Shown here: positions 43,901 to 55,960 of the stretch, piece by piece
Layout: each line of letters starts with the position of its first letter
How positions within the stretch are numbered: position 1 is the stretch's first letter
Assembly (NCBI GenBank): GCA_023213395.1
Contig: CM041465.1
Span: 75,647,741 to 75,711,740, forward strand
Length of the DNA: 64,000 bases
Direction of reading: 5' to 3'
Source of the DNA: Cycas panzhihuaensis
Lineage: Eukaryota; Cycadophyta
Translations under genes and position numbers: made by a program
The notes under the pieces: model-generated
Databases searched by the model: none
Told to the model about the DNA's origin: nothing
What the model saw: the letters and a program-made list of their open reading frames with translations, nothing else

Positions 43901-46860
43901 GATAGACATATCAAATGAGAGAGTAAGGCTTGATGAAGAGTTGGGCATCAGAACCCCCAAAGCATTAAGAAAAAGTTGGCATTGCTTGGGGTAACTCCTT
44001 AATAAATCCATAATTGAAATACCAACATGAATGATTTTTAGCTCATCAACTAAAGAGGAAGATCCATCCTTTGAAGTAGAAGGAATGGACTTGAAATGAA
44101 TAGATCGAGGTGGAATAAGAGGTAAAGAATTAGGTTTTTGATGGGTAAATCATCTGAGGATTTAGTCATACCTAGATTCTTTATAACCTCAACCATATTA
44201 ATCATTCTTTTAGTCTCACTACCTTTAAGAGGTGGTTAGATTTGATTAGTAGTTTATTTACCACTCACTTTGGGTGAGGTGGCACACTTCTTAATTGGAT
44301 CAAAGCCTACATTCTTATCATCATTTGTCTCAACTTGCTTAGCTTTACCTTTGCTTTTATCTTTAATATCCTTAGAGCCATGTTCAAGCAACGTGTCTTT
44401 ATGAATTAGTTATTCTTGATTTCATTTTGACATAGACATTGATCCCTATCATGAATGTCAGTTTGATAATATGAGCACCAAGGAGTCTTCTTTACTAAAG
44501 GTGGAGGAGGAGGATTTTGACGTTCCTTACCTTTTGTAAAGTGAATAATCTTAGTCTCTTGTTTTTATTCATTAGTGGAAGGATTTGCAATGTGCAACCT
44601 AAGATTAATGGTGTGCTCAAGTGCCCTAATAGAAGAGGTAAGATGGTCATATATTTGGTTATGACTGGGCTTAGGTTATTAGGTAGATTCTTTTCCTAGA
44701 GTAGGCTTGTCAATCTTCTTAATTCCAACTTACATTTCAAAGGCTTCAAGGGCTAAGTATTTATCTATGGCCTTTTTGTAAGTTTAAGAACCGAGTTTAA
44801 GGACTTCAAAATGAACATGAGGTCTTAAGGCATTGGTGAAGAGGTCAAAGAGAAGGCTTGAATCAAGAGAAGAGTGGTAAGCATGCACTAAGTCTTGGAA
44901 TAGTCTAACAAAATTATGAGATGATTCGTCATGATTTTTCTTGATGGATAATAAAGACTTAATGTTAGTTTTAAAAGTTTTGGCAACATCAAAATAGTTG
45001 ATGAAGGCATAAATTAATTGTTGAAATGAAAGTATTGAAGCAGATGGAAGGTGGTAAAACCACTTCAAAGCATTACCTTGAAGTGACTTAGGAAATAACC
45101 TCATCATAACATAGTCATATGGAAGGAAATCAACACATGCAAGTGCAAAAGCTTACACGTGTGAAGTAGGATTTAGGAAATGTTCACCAAAAAATTTTGG
45201 TAATTTTGGGAGAAAAAGGGGCATGGAGGATAGGAGGACCTCTTGTGGAAAAGGGGACTTCATATAATCAACCAAAGGCCTTCTAGACCTCAATGTAAGA
45301 GGGTGCTAAGGAGCAAGTTGATGATAAGGTAAAGAAGTCCCAAGTGGTGGAGATTGATCATAACAAGATGGATGAGAAGGTTGGGGATAGGAGGGGGTAA
45401 ACCATGTAACAAGATTAAGATGGGAACTTGTTTGAGGAATGGGATATTATTGAGTTGAAGGATTATATTGAAGAGGGTATATTGAATGTTGTGGATAAGA
45501 TGGATAAGGAGTATAAGGTTTAGGACCAAAGGACGATGTAGGCCCCTTTATGGGTTTTAGGATCTATTGTTGATATGTATGTTGGTCAAACGTAACATGT
45601 ACATGAGAGCTACCTTGTATACCTTGAGCGTCAATGTAAGTGTCATATGAAGGATACAGAGGTGCTAAAAGTACATGTCCCTTATGAGAAGGGGAAGGAG
45701 GTCGTCTCACACTATATGTCATACTTTGGTAAGGTAATGGATGAGGCTTTCTTTTTTTTTTTTCTTTTTTTTTTTCTTGATTCGCATGAGGGGAAATCTA
45801 GATGCATACACATATGCACACACCCATCTATACCCCACTCACGGTAGTCAGGGGGATAACTTTTAATGTCTACAACCTCTAGTTGAGTACACGTAGAACC
45901 CACTACGATGGCCCCCAGGATTGATCTACAGCCAAGCACCCAAGAATGGGGGTAGCCCATTGCTAGACCATCCCTTTGGGGATAAGGATGAGACTTTCTT
46001 TAACTAGGAAAGAAGGTAACATGAGAAGGGATGGTTCCACTAGAGAGTGAAACTTGTGAAATATAATAAGGATATTTGTACTGATGTTCAAGGGAGGGTC
46101 CCCTATTTAGTCTAGAATGAGGTACCAGATAAGATGTAGAGGCTTGATGTCGATGTCCTAAGGGAAGATGATGCTATTGAGTAGAGCTCTCAAGTGATAT
46201 GTCATAGGAGTCGATGGCATAAGAGGAACATGAGTTCCTCCTTGTATGGGTTTAACCAACACATGAGGTTGGGAACAAACTAACTAAGTATCCCCTACCT
46301 CATTAGGTGGGACATGCAATGCTTTGGGAATGGGACGATGAGAAGGAGAAGGTGGAACATTAGTTATATGAGGGTGGTCATTTTGCAAATATTAGTGCTC
46401 TTACATAAGAGGATCAAGTTATTCTTGAGGTTATTCAAGAATCAAGTGTGAGGACACTATCATAGTATGAGTATCTTGATGAAATGGGTCTTGGTAACTA
46501 GGGATAAGGACAGGAGAAGGGCTCTTAATAAGCACAGGTTCATAATATAGATTAGTGGTTTGAGCAACTTGACCCTCTTCTTGAATGGTAGAAGAGGCTA
46601 GGGAAGATGGATTCACTAAGTGCATTTAAGGATAATCAGGATAACCCTATTCAACAAGGATTTCATATAAATCAACAAATACCTTAAGAGGATAAACATG
46701 AGTCTCATGTCCTCAATGTTCAAAATAATCTTCATAAGTTAGGTAATCCTCTTGAGTGACATATTCTTAATGGTAATCATACTTATATTCCTAAGGAGGG
46801 AGGCCTTGTTGCCTCTTAGATCTACTAGGTTGAGTATGAGGAGGTATCTCCATCATAATA
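43901..46860 (-). pseudogene. gag: G1 gag, broken (contains SINE)
   Basis: The core frame 45107-44784 reads LFPKSLQGNALKWFYHLPSA, FINYFDVAKTFKTNIKSLLS and SLLFDLFTNALRPHVHFEVL, the retrotrans_gag domain, matching G2 at 21880-22190. Sequence upstream to about 46860 is Pro/Ser/His/Tyr-rich with many stops and probably the Gag N-terminus. A SINE lies in it at 45755-45985. Between the core and the protease no clear zinc knuckle was found. Confidence 0.78.
45755..45985 (-). mobile_element. tRNA-derived SINE with A-rich tail
   Basis: A 16-bp target-site duplication (ggatgaggctttcttt at 45739-45754, ggatgagactttcttt at 45986-46001, one mismatch) brackets a roughly 230-bp minus-strand insert. Its 3' end is an A-rich tail (poly-T on the plus strand, 45755-45775). 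Its 5' part reads GGGATGGTCTAGCAATGGGC, like a tRNA-type A box, and GTAGATCAATCC, like a B box (G-G-T-T-C-G-A-x-x-C-C), about 35 bp apart. This fits a pol III SINE moved by a LINE. Confidence 0.75.
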
Positions 46861-47032
46861 GAGAGATAATGTAAAAATGGAAAGCTTAAGGAAGGAGTAA
46901 AGATCCTAAAAAGGAATAAAGGTTTTTACCCTGCTTATAAAATATTGAAGTATGAGCAAAGTCTCTTAAGTGATTGCAAATAGTAGTAAATGATATAGGT
47001 TTAAAGCATGCAAATAGGAAGTTTTGGCAACT
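46861..47032 (-). other. G1 leader
   Basis: Short AT-rich leader between the primer-binding region and gag. Nothing else is seen. Confidence 0.4.
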
Positions 47033-47050
47033 TCCCCAGTATGGTCGACA
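47033..47050 (-). other. G1 primer-binding region
   Basis: The minus strand reads TGTCGACCATACTGGGGA four bases after the LTR end AAACCA. It shares CGACCATACT-GGGA with the G2 site at 20331-20345. Confidence 0.65.
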
Positions 47051-47054
47051 TAAA

Positions 47055-48322
47055 TGGTTTATTAGCTTAGGGATAATTACCTTAGAATGACTCTATGAGA
47101 AGAGAAAGATAGTGTAACCAGTCTCAAGGAGAAACCCTTTCAACTAATCCCTAAGAAGGGATCTTGTCTACTTATGAGTCTCATCTATAGAGAAGGAAAT
47201 AAATGAATGTAGGTTACAACATGGTTTGCATTTGCATTAAAACGATAAATCTAAATCTAATTAATTTAAATCAAGTATTAATAAGCCAAGTCTACATGCA
47301 TAAACTAACATGCATTCTTAGTTTGAATGGATACAACATAAAAATGGACATGCAACTAAATCATACCATATGAAATGCAAAATGTAATTCCTATTCGTTT
47401 TACTTTGTATTTTCTTAAATGATTAAAGAATGAGAGCAAAACACAAGAAATCACAAGAAACAAAGGAGATTATGTGTTTAAGTTGTACTTACATTTATCC
47501 TATTGCTTAGTTCTTTATTTTTCTTTTCCAATCTTTTGAATATACTCAAGAAAAAATAGAAGGATAAAAGAGACCAGTAATCAAACAATCACAAGTTTTT
47601 AGCTCAAGGCCTACTTGATTAAACTTTCAAGTATATATTCTTTTCTTGTATAAGCAGGCAAGAAGGAAAAAGGGAAACAAAACACATAATCAACAAACAT
47701 AGATGTTTATTCACTTTCCTTTTCTTTCCTTACTTGCTTATGAAATCTTGAAACCAAGAAAAGAAATTAAGAGTGTTGAGATAAGAAATATGTACCTTGT
47801 GGAAGATTGTAACTAAACAACTTCACTTCTTTGTAATGTTCTTTATGTTGAGTTGTTACTTATTAGGCAAGAAAATGACACGTAGATATGATAATAATTG
47901 ATTCAAAGAAAATAACTCTTATATGCAAGTCCATAAATTAATCAAGATTGCAACAAGAAGTATATAGTACCAAGTAAACTTTGCATGTAAAAGAGAAACT
48001 AGCTTTTTTAAAGATTCCTTCCTATTTGTCATGCCATCTCCTCTCAAAAGTTTGGGATATGCTATTTCAATTGTTGGTAAGGTCAAACTTATCAAGATTC
48101 GTGAGATAAAACAAGCATGAACAATGTAATTGCTTTAGGAAGGACTATGATTAGGAATTGAAACTAATTCAATACCTAAAAATAGCCCCTAGGCAACTTT
48201 ATCAATGTGATAAATAGTTAGGAATCAAATTTGGTTTGGTTCTCAGGTTTTATCAGTCCATGAGATCAACGAAACCATTAGATATCAATGGAAATAAAAG
48301 CCACCCAAAAAATAGTAATGAA

Positions 48323-48362
<40 letters not shown>

Positions 48363-49651
48363 TTAAAAGATGAACTTGAATCAAACCATGCATTAACTTA
48401 AGAAAGTAACAAATAATCTAAATAAAGTTACCTTTAATATGAGAAAAATGATAGAATATGCCTCAAAATGATGCCTTACTTTTACTCAATATATTACTAC
48501 CAAGTCCAAGAAGCCATAAGGATGATCCGATTACTAATAAAGGATGTTGAGGGAGAGCATGATGGACTCAAAATACTATCAAGAACTGAAGAAGACTGAT
48601 CTTAGTAGAATAATGTGAAGTTGGGCATGAGAACTGAGCAAGAATTATGACAAATGTAGCCCTCTATTCCTCCTAACAAGATCAACGTTTTCTCATGAAG
48701 ATGGGTCTCTAATCAAGTTTCAAATAATAAAAGAAATACTAGTAAGCATAACAACACTTCAAAAGCTCTTCGAAAATTCTCCAAAGACTCTCTTCAAACT
48801 CTAAAAAACTCTCCCCTAACTTTGAAAAATTACCATGATTTATAGAGAATAAGGGAGGAGGTAGGTGGGAAATTATACCATGGTTTTTATGCTATGGATT
48901 ATTTGATTTCTATTGAGAAAATCTTTGCATGCATAAGGTTTACATGACTGTGAGGCAATTGTGATAGGTTGGGCATTGTCATGCTTTGATTCTGGGTGGT
49001 TAGCATTGAGGGAAATATGCAAATCAATATTTTCTATTATTTTTTATATATGAGACAATAAAAAACATGATTTTCTTAATAAAACATGATTGTCATGTTT
49101 TATTAAGAAAGTCATGTTTTTGGGCCTATAAAAAACACGATAAATAAAAAGTGGTAAAAAACACAGAAAAATGAATATTTTCCAGATAAAATCAACTTGC
49201 TTAAGGATATTAGGTCCAAAAATAAACTGATAAGGCCAAAATCACTACAACTTGAAGTAAAAAAGAGGTTAAAATGGGACTAAAATCAATCAAATACTAA
49301 AATAAAAGTAGACAAAAATTCAGATGAAGAAAGTAGGACTTAGAGTAAGGTAGGATGCTGAGAAGAAGGTATGAAATACACCATAATATCATTCATCGGC
49401 AAGGACATAATTATCATCATACATAATGAATTATCCAACCATTTCACAACTGAAAAAAACATAATAAAAGACCAAATATATCTAAATCTATAGTTAAACC
49501 ATGAGATGAACAATCAAAAGCAAACCCTTCACCATTCACACTATCAAGGAAATGTCCATACACATATGAAGGAGATAATCACAAATTGTCTTATAGTAGA
49601 CAATTTGAATATGAGCCTAATCATTCCAAGAACCTTGATTATGATGAAACA
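47055..49651 (-). repeat. G1 5' LTR
   Basis: The 2597-bp partner of 11926-14527. It starts TGGTTTATTAG and ends TGAAACA on the plus strand. A (TA)15 tract lies at 48329-48359. TSD copy tatac follows at 49652-49656. It contains no gene. Confidence 0.88.
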
Positions 49652-49660
49652 TATACCAAA

Positions 49661-50240
49661 TGTTAAAACATGGTATAAGGAAAACATGTTCTCATAGCAC
49701 CTGTAAACACACTAGCTAATCATAGGTTTAGGATTTATAATAATACATTATTATGCTATGTTAAACATTAATATATCATCATAAGGATATGTACACAAAT
49801 ATTATACAAATCAAGATATAAACTATATCAAACTTATAACCATGCATAAACATCACTATGGGACACTAGATATAAATGTGAAAAACCGAAATCAAGATAT
49901 AAATTATATCAAACTTATGAACATCCATAAACATCACCACTAGACACTAGATATAAATATAGAAAACCCAAACTAGAAAAAGAATCATGGGAGAAGGTTA
50001 GAGGCTAGCACCACTCTATTAATCATATAATAAAGTCACTAATTTCACTTTTAAGTTTCTCAAATGGGTGTGTACATATTTATAGGATAATCTACCTCAT
50101 GATAAGCCTATCATATTACAAAACCTTTTCACCTTCCAATAGAGGTTGCCATTAACAATTATGCATTTGTCATATTAACCAATATTATAATGTAGGAGAA
50201 TATTAAATGTTAACCATGTGAATAACATCACATTTCAATA
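49661..50240 (-). repeat. C1 5' LTR with 81-bp internal duplication
   Basis: The 580-bp partner of 1669-2156. It is longer mainly because an 81-bp unit (49808-49888) is repeated in tandem (49889-49969); the other LTR has one copy. It ends TTTCAATA, decayed from TTCTAACA, and is followed by TSD gaaga. A TATA box is kept at 50075-50084 on the minus strand. Confidence 0.85.
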
Positions 50241-50245
50241 GAAGA

Positions 50246-52343
50246 GAATACAAGAGTTGACAATGGTCTTAAGAAAGATTTACAAAAGGTTAGCATGAAT
50301 TATTGAATAATTAGAAGCATAGGGGTGTTATCATTCTACCCAAACTTATGCATAACCCAATTTAAGTTTACAAAGGAGCTTTGAGGTGAGGGTAGGCCAA
50401 TGCACATAAAATAAACATTACATTCCTAGGAAACTACCAAAGAAATAAGAAGAGAGAAAATTTCTTTATATACATTGCAGGTGAAACAAGCTCCTCTAGG
50501 CCAACTAGTTTAATAGTTTGCATTAGACTCCATGATGATGAAATATGTGGAACTTAGGGGAGGGAGTTTAAGCATTGAAAAGATCTAGATTTTGTACCCA
50601 ACCCTATATAAATATGTATTGACTCAATGAAGACTAATTCAATACAAAATAAGGCTTCAATGGCTAATGGTTTAGGTAAAACAAACTTAAGCACAAATAA
50701 GATGGAGGCAATGTAAACACAATAAGTCATAATAGAACAAAATAAGGTGACGTATTCCCAATGAGTCAAAATGAGCAAACCTAATTTGTCAATGAAGAGG
50801 TACTAATGCTTAATAGTTTTTAACAATCTTTAACAGATAAAGTCTTTAACCTGTTACCTCATAATTCACTTGTGAGATATATAATGGGTGTTGATATATC
50901 CACTCACTAAAAAAATAGAAGTCACCTTTCATAATAGTGGCTAATGCAGTCACAGTCAAACTAATCAAACAAATCTCGTGGCCTCACAATCCTAAAGATT
51001 TATGTGGAGAACTTGGAAAGGATGAAACAAAACAAACCTACACCTATGACTAGTCAACAATTAATAATTAAAGTGACACAGGGGGTAGTGAGTTCTCCAT
51101 GAAGGTGGTTGACCAATTCTCATGAACAAGATATGACTCATGAAAGGAGGAGTGACTCTAAGTCATAAGAATTATTTGATTCAAAAACCTTTTTCAAGCT
51201 AAATAGAAGTAAATAATTACAAGAATGTGTTCATATGGTAAAAATATCATTCAACCCCCAAAAACGAAAACAAACTAAATAAAAAAAAAATGAGACACAA
51301 ACTCTATGTACACTAATCTATCGGGCAAAGTTTTATCGATAAGCATTAAGTGTGATGTTTGTCAAGCAACCCGCTTTATAGTTCTACAAGCACAAGATAT
51401 GCATAATGGAAAAAGAGTAGAAAACATGAGCTAAATAATGAATATACTATAGAGCAAATGTTAAAACATGATTATGCACAACATAGCTACCAACAACTTG
51501 AATGACTAACAACTATGAATTAAAGTAAAGAGTGACATGCTACACATGCGATGAAATGATAGATCATAAATTAATAATGGTAGCATCAAACTCAACCAAG
51601 TTATTAGTAGTATGATAGAAATATTTTTCGACAGCTTTAAAGAGATCTCCATTGGAGTCTCAGATAACCTAGGTAGCTATAGATGGATCTAGATTTCCTT
51701 AAAAAGTGCCATCAATATGGATAGACCAAGGTTGGATGATAGACATGATGGTGGTAAAAAAAATTAATCAAAGTGACAAAGCAAAAACTTTAGATAAGCA
51801 ATGATAGACTAGGAGAAAAGAATAACTTCTAAAATAAAAGGTGTTTACTGATGGAATTAGAATAAACTCTTTTATGTAACGGGATAAATATCACTACGAA
51901 ATAAAGATTTTTAACAAATGCATGTAATTTTTAAGTCTTTAGAAGTAGGAAGTAAGGGACATAAATATCACATTGGGCTATCCCCCTAATAAATCAATGA
52001 GAATTCTGACATGATTGAAAAGCCAATATATATGCCTCAAAGGTGAAATCTAAATACCCATTTACAACTAAAAAGTAGAGAGTATGATCAATAACATCAG
52101 GGTAACATTAATTGATTAGGATAAGGTGGCCAACACTAATCAAAAGGGGTTGTTCTCTAAATGCATAAAGACAAATAGAGAATAAAAGATAATAAATAAT
52201 GACTTCTCAAGACTATAAAATAGATGAAATTTGATTTTAAAAGTTTTATGATTTTTATGGATTTTTGGAGGACGAGGTAATGTAGTGTTAGAAAGAAATC
52301 ATATACAATTTATAAAAATAAATTGGTGATGGTAGGTATGTCA
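50246..52343 (-). repeat. G0 3' LTR, main part
   Basis: It matches 60189-62262 in order, for example agttgacaatggtcttaagaa against agttggtaacagtcctaagaa at the start and aattggtgatggtagg against gattggtgatagtg near the end. It shows no coding. The minus-strand LTR start is TGACATACC here and TGCCATTATC in the partner. Confidence 0.75.
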
Positions 52344-52429
52344 GAAGAGTAGAATGCTAACTGTCAATAAAGTAAAAACTAAAGTAAATCAACTATACAA
52401 TATATACAATAATCCTTGAAGCATCATTT

Positions 52430-53500
52430 GAGATGAGAGGCATTTAGAAGATTGACCAATTCATCGCCTGTTAAAGTAGATAGATGATAAGATTCATTTT
52501 GGAGAACAAATGTAACTAAAAATGGACCAACCTGTGTTGAGCTCAAATTTCCTTCATATTGATTCATGGAAGAATAAAATCTTATTACTTTTTACTAATT
52601 TGAAATATTTAGAGTTGAATTAACCTATCATAAAAAGCTTTTACACATTTTTGTTTTGCTTTAAGGTTATGATGAGCTAATAATCTATGTTTATCCAACT
52701 ATTCAAGATTGAGCAAATGAGATTCTAAGATTTCAAATTCAAGTAAACTATTATGCAAAGTAATGCATAATAAGTGGATCTCAATTTCAATTGGAAAAAT
52801 TACTTCAGCTCCATATATTAGATGAAAAGGGGATTGTCATGGTTTTTGTTAGTGGTGGTAGGGTAAATTTGCAAATTCTAATCCCTTTTTCAAAGTGTTA
52901 ATAGTTTTTTAAAGGATTTTCCATAGGATTTTATTAAAAGTGTCTACCTATCCATTTGCGTTTGGGTAATATGGTGATGATTTGGCATGATCAATGTCAA
53001 GTTTGATACATAACTCCTAAACAACATTATTGATAAAATAAACACCTCAATCAAATACAAAAGTATTAGGGATTCTAAATCAACATATGATTTGGTTAAA
53101 GAGAAATAGGGCAGTGGTATTCTTATTAGCCTTAGTAATTGGCATTTCCTTTGGCCACTTAGTAAAATAATTAGTTGTTGTGATAATAAACTTATGCCCA
53201 TTTGGGGACAGGGGATTAAATGGACCAATGAAATCCAAAACCCAATTTGAAATGGACTAGAAGAAGAAACTAGATGTAACTGAGAGGGTGGTTTAAAAAT
53301 TTGATTACAAAATAATTGGCAACTAGAGCAATGATGAATAAATAAATGTACATCCATAAATAATATCAGACAATGATAGCCAACTCTCATAATCTTTTCA
53401 ACTATAGAATGGCTAGAAAAATGACCACCATAGACTCTTAAGTAATAATCATTTAGAATCTATTGAGACTCAACTTCAGAAACATATCTAAGAAGAATTG
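52430..53500 (-). pseudogene. pol: G0 integrase, broken
   Basis: Minus-strand reading: HHCSSCQLFCNQ (zinc-binding part), WVLDFIGPFNPLSPNG (first Asp), PNTFVFDRGVYF (second Asp), SPYYPNANG followed by a stop, then FNKIL, and FHLIYGAEVIFPIEIEI near 52800. The C-terminus reads QVGPFLVTFVLQNESYHLST near 52540 and ends about 52430, only about 90 bp from the LTR. No extra RNase H or antisense frame exists after it, unlike in G1 and G2. Confidence 0.83.
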
Positions 53501-54199
53501 CATCTCCTATACGATATTATAATTCATCACCTAAAATGATGTAGTGGGAGGAAAGTAAACAAATACATCATTTCTCTTCTTAATTTAACTTAGGTTTATC
53601 AGTTTGTTTCTAAAGGTAAGTGATTATATTAGTATACCATTTTAAATTAGTTTTAAGTAGTAAAATATACTTGTTTGGGAAAGTCATCAAAAGTTCCAAC
53701 AAATTCTTTTTCAGGTATAGGCATATCAACAATGTGTTTTGCTATTGCCATCCTTTTTCTTTGCATTGGTTAAGTAAATTTTAAGGATAAATTCCTAGAG
53801 GAGGATTATCCATCTTCAAGCACAACAAAAAAAATCAAGTTGGGTAAGTAAATACTTTAAGGGATTAGAGTTTACCATCACCTTAGTGTGGGAAAATAAT
53901 AGATAATACTGTAAATTTTCAACGGCATAGATAATAACAAGACATTGATATTCAATTTTAGGATATGACAACTTTAAGTTAGAAAGAAGTTTACTAATAT
54001 AGTAAATGGCACATTCTTTCCCAAAGTTATTAAGTTGTATTAAAACAATGGATACTAATAAATTAGAGGAAGTAATATAAAATATAAAATTCTTTGAAAA
54101 ATTTGGAGGGGATAAGATAGGGACTTGAACAAAAGCCTCCTTAATATGTTTAGGAGCCTCTTAATAGATTGAATTCCAAATAAATGTAATATTCTTATG
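53501..54199 (-). pseudogene. pol: G0 RT-linked RNase H and spacer
   Basis: CAIYYISKLLSNLKLSYPKI, EYQCLVIIYAVENLQYYLL and HTKVMVNSNPLKYLLTQLDF (about 54050-53830) are gypsy RNase H blocks. The part from 53820 to 53500 carries decayed linker sequence to integrase. Confidence 0.83.
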
Positions 54200-54895
54200 A
54201 CAAAGTAGATTAATAGGTTGGGTTTTTAAAGTAAGGCCAACTATAAAATGTCATAAATAACCTATTTTACCTAAAAAGGATTTTATTTGGGTAATAATTG
54301 TGGGCTAGGGCATGTCTAAAATAACTTTAAATTTATCAAGATCAATGCTAATCCCATGAATCCAAACTATAAAACCCAAAATTTTTCTAACTACACAACC
54401 GAATACACATTTGGTTGGGTTCAAATGGATTAGATATTTGATATACCTTTCAAATATCAATCTTAAATCATGTAAATGTTTAATGTGCTTAAGTGATCAT
54501 CCATTTATATCATCAACATAGGCATTAATTAAATTACGAGAAATGAGATTGTGAAATATGATCATCATTACCCATTTATATATGGCACTAATGTTGATAA
54601 GCCCAATTGGGATCACACAATAGGTGCAAGCACCCCATGGGGTAGTAAAGGAGGATTTTATTTAATCATTTTAAGCCATACAAATTTGGTTGTAGTCAGA
54701 GAACCCATCCATTAAGGACATGACTTCAAAATGAATAGTAGAATCAGAAATAGTGTCAATGAAGGGTAAAGGATGATTATTCTTAGGACATGCTTTATTA
54801 AGTTAATGAAAGTCAACACATACCTAAATAGTTTTATTTTTCTTGATAATAGGAACTATATTTGATACCCACTCTAGATAAAAATAAACTTTGCC
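54200..54895 (-). pseudogene. pol: G0 reverse transcriptase, C-terminal part (split by C4)
   Basis: EWVSNIVPIIKKNKT, CVDFHxLNKACPKNNHPLPF, VMSLMDGFSDYNQI and the intact catalytic box YVDD (54509-54520) are followed by LIHLNPTKCVFGCVVRKILG. These are Tat-type RT blocks. C4 inserted just before the EWVSNIVP block, so the N-terminal part of this RT lies at 59358-59804. Confidence 0.88.
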
Positions 54896-55107
54896 TATTA
54901 GACTTGCAACATAGATAGAGAAGAAAACTTCATCTTGATTATTATGGGGGATGAAACCTCCTTAAATATACATGAGCAAATATAACTGATACAAAAACTA
55001 ATGACATATGTCTGACAATTATCTAGAATATATTAGAAGTTACATAAAAGGGGGATTAAAAACATTACCCTCAAAGTATACTTAAGATAAAACATTTCAT
55101 CTTAACA
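54896..55107 (-). repeat. C4 3' LTR
   Basis: 212 bp, plus-strand ends TATTAGACTT (from TGTTAG) and TCTTAACA. On the minus strand the polypurine tract AAGAGAGGG (55108-55116) immediately precedes its TGTTAAGATG start. Confidence 0.92.
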
Positions 55108-55116
55108 CCCTCTCTT

Positions 55117-55960
55117 AATGTTTTATCCCTTTAATCCTATTCTATTTCTAAGAACTTGAATCTATCTTTGTTGAATAGTTTTGTTAGAATATCTACAATT
55201 TATTTAATTGAACAATAGTATGTCAAGTTAAATTCCTTTTCCTACACCTTTTCCCAAATGAAATGATGATGCACCTCTATGTGCTTTGTTCATGCATGAA
55301 TAATATGATTTCTAGTCAATTTTATGGCACTTTGGTTATCACAAGGTAAGGTTGTTGTCCCATGCTATTGTTGATCCAGATCTAGAAGAAGTTGCCTTAA
55401 TCAGACTGCTTCACATGTAGCATTAACTACTGACTTGTATTCAACTTAAGTGGATAATAGTCTTAGTGTTGGTTGTCTTTTATTACTCCAAGAGATAGAT
55501 GTTGATCCTAAGAAGAAGTAATGTCTCTAGCCCAATCTGAATCATAGAAACCAATTAACTTATTTGATTTAGTTTTGGATAGATAAATTTTAAATTAATT
55601 GTGCCTTTCAAATATCTAAGTATCCTCTTGGATGCTTTCTAATCTCTTGTCTTGGGTTCCTACATGTGTCTTAAGGTAACCCATATAGTAAGAGATGTTT
55701 GGTCTTGTAGGGAGATAAATCAGACTTCCAATTAGTGATATGTATAGAATTGCATCTATTGCAGTTTTTCCATCACTTGGAACTAGATCATAATTGATTT
55801 CCATGGGAGTTGCATAACTATTACAATCTTCTATTTAAAATCTTGTTAATAAAATTTTTATGTATTTGCTTTGAGATAATGTAATTGATTCCTCATTTTG
55901 TTTGACTTCTATTCCTAGATAATAATATAGAAATCCTAAATCTATCATTTCAAAGCTTTT
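55117..55960 (-). pseudogene. pol: C4 RNase H region, broken
   Basis: KRLESIQEDT and GSLIYLPTRPNISYYMGYL (frame 55804-55616) correspond to the copia block G-x-L-x-Y-L-x-x-T-R-P-D-I-x-Y. QPTLRLLST, VNATCEAVWLRQLLLDLDQQ and KHIEVHHHFI follow with stops, ending near 55140 with the usual copia C-terminal motif ending in LTKLFNKDRF. Confidence 0.85.

Larger units (their letters stand above)
11926..49651 (-). mobile_element. G1: giant Tat-type Ty3/gypsy element with extra RNase H and antisense frame
   Basis: LTRs of 2602 bp (11926-14527) and 2597 bp (47055-49651) flank minus-strand gag, protease, RT, RNase H, integrase, a second RNase H, and an antisense PMD-like frame. The TSD is gatac/tatac, one mismatch. 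The primer-binding region after the 5' LTR resembles that of G2. G2 and a SINE are inserted in it, and without them it is about 17.3 kb. LTRs differ by roughly 9-10% over the first 300 bp by eye. The coding parts carry many stops. Confidence 0.88.
1669..50240 (-). mobile_element. C1: copia-type LTR element with no recognisable coding region, carrying C2 and G1
   Basis: The termini are LTRs at 1669-2156 and 49661-50240. A perfect 5-bp TSD, gaaga, lies at 1664-1668 and 50241-50245, and the flanks rejoin to match the undisturbed G0 LTR near 60185. A polypurine tract next to the left LTR fixes the minus orientation. Removing C2 and G1 leaves about 4.9 kb, a normal copia length, yet no gag, integrase or RT motif is visible in the internal 3.8 kb. 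It is either a large non-autonomous derivative (LARD-like) or a copia decayed past recognition. Confidence 0.8.

Noticed and set aside
11926-49651. A 2.6-kb segmental duplication (11926-14527 and 47055-49651)
   Set aside because: TG/CA-type ends, adjacent primer and polypurine sites, a TSD and enclosed minus-strand gypsy genes show that these are LTRs of G1.
49661-50240. A solo LTR independent of 1669-2156
   Set aside because: The shared TSD gaaga and the continuity of G0 across both show that they are the two ends of one element.
53701-54895. C4 and G0 as one chimeric copia-gypsy element
   Set aside because: C4 has its own LTRs, primer site and TSD, and the G0 RT frame rejoins across it.
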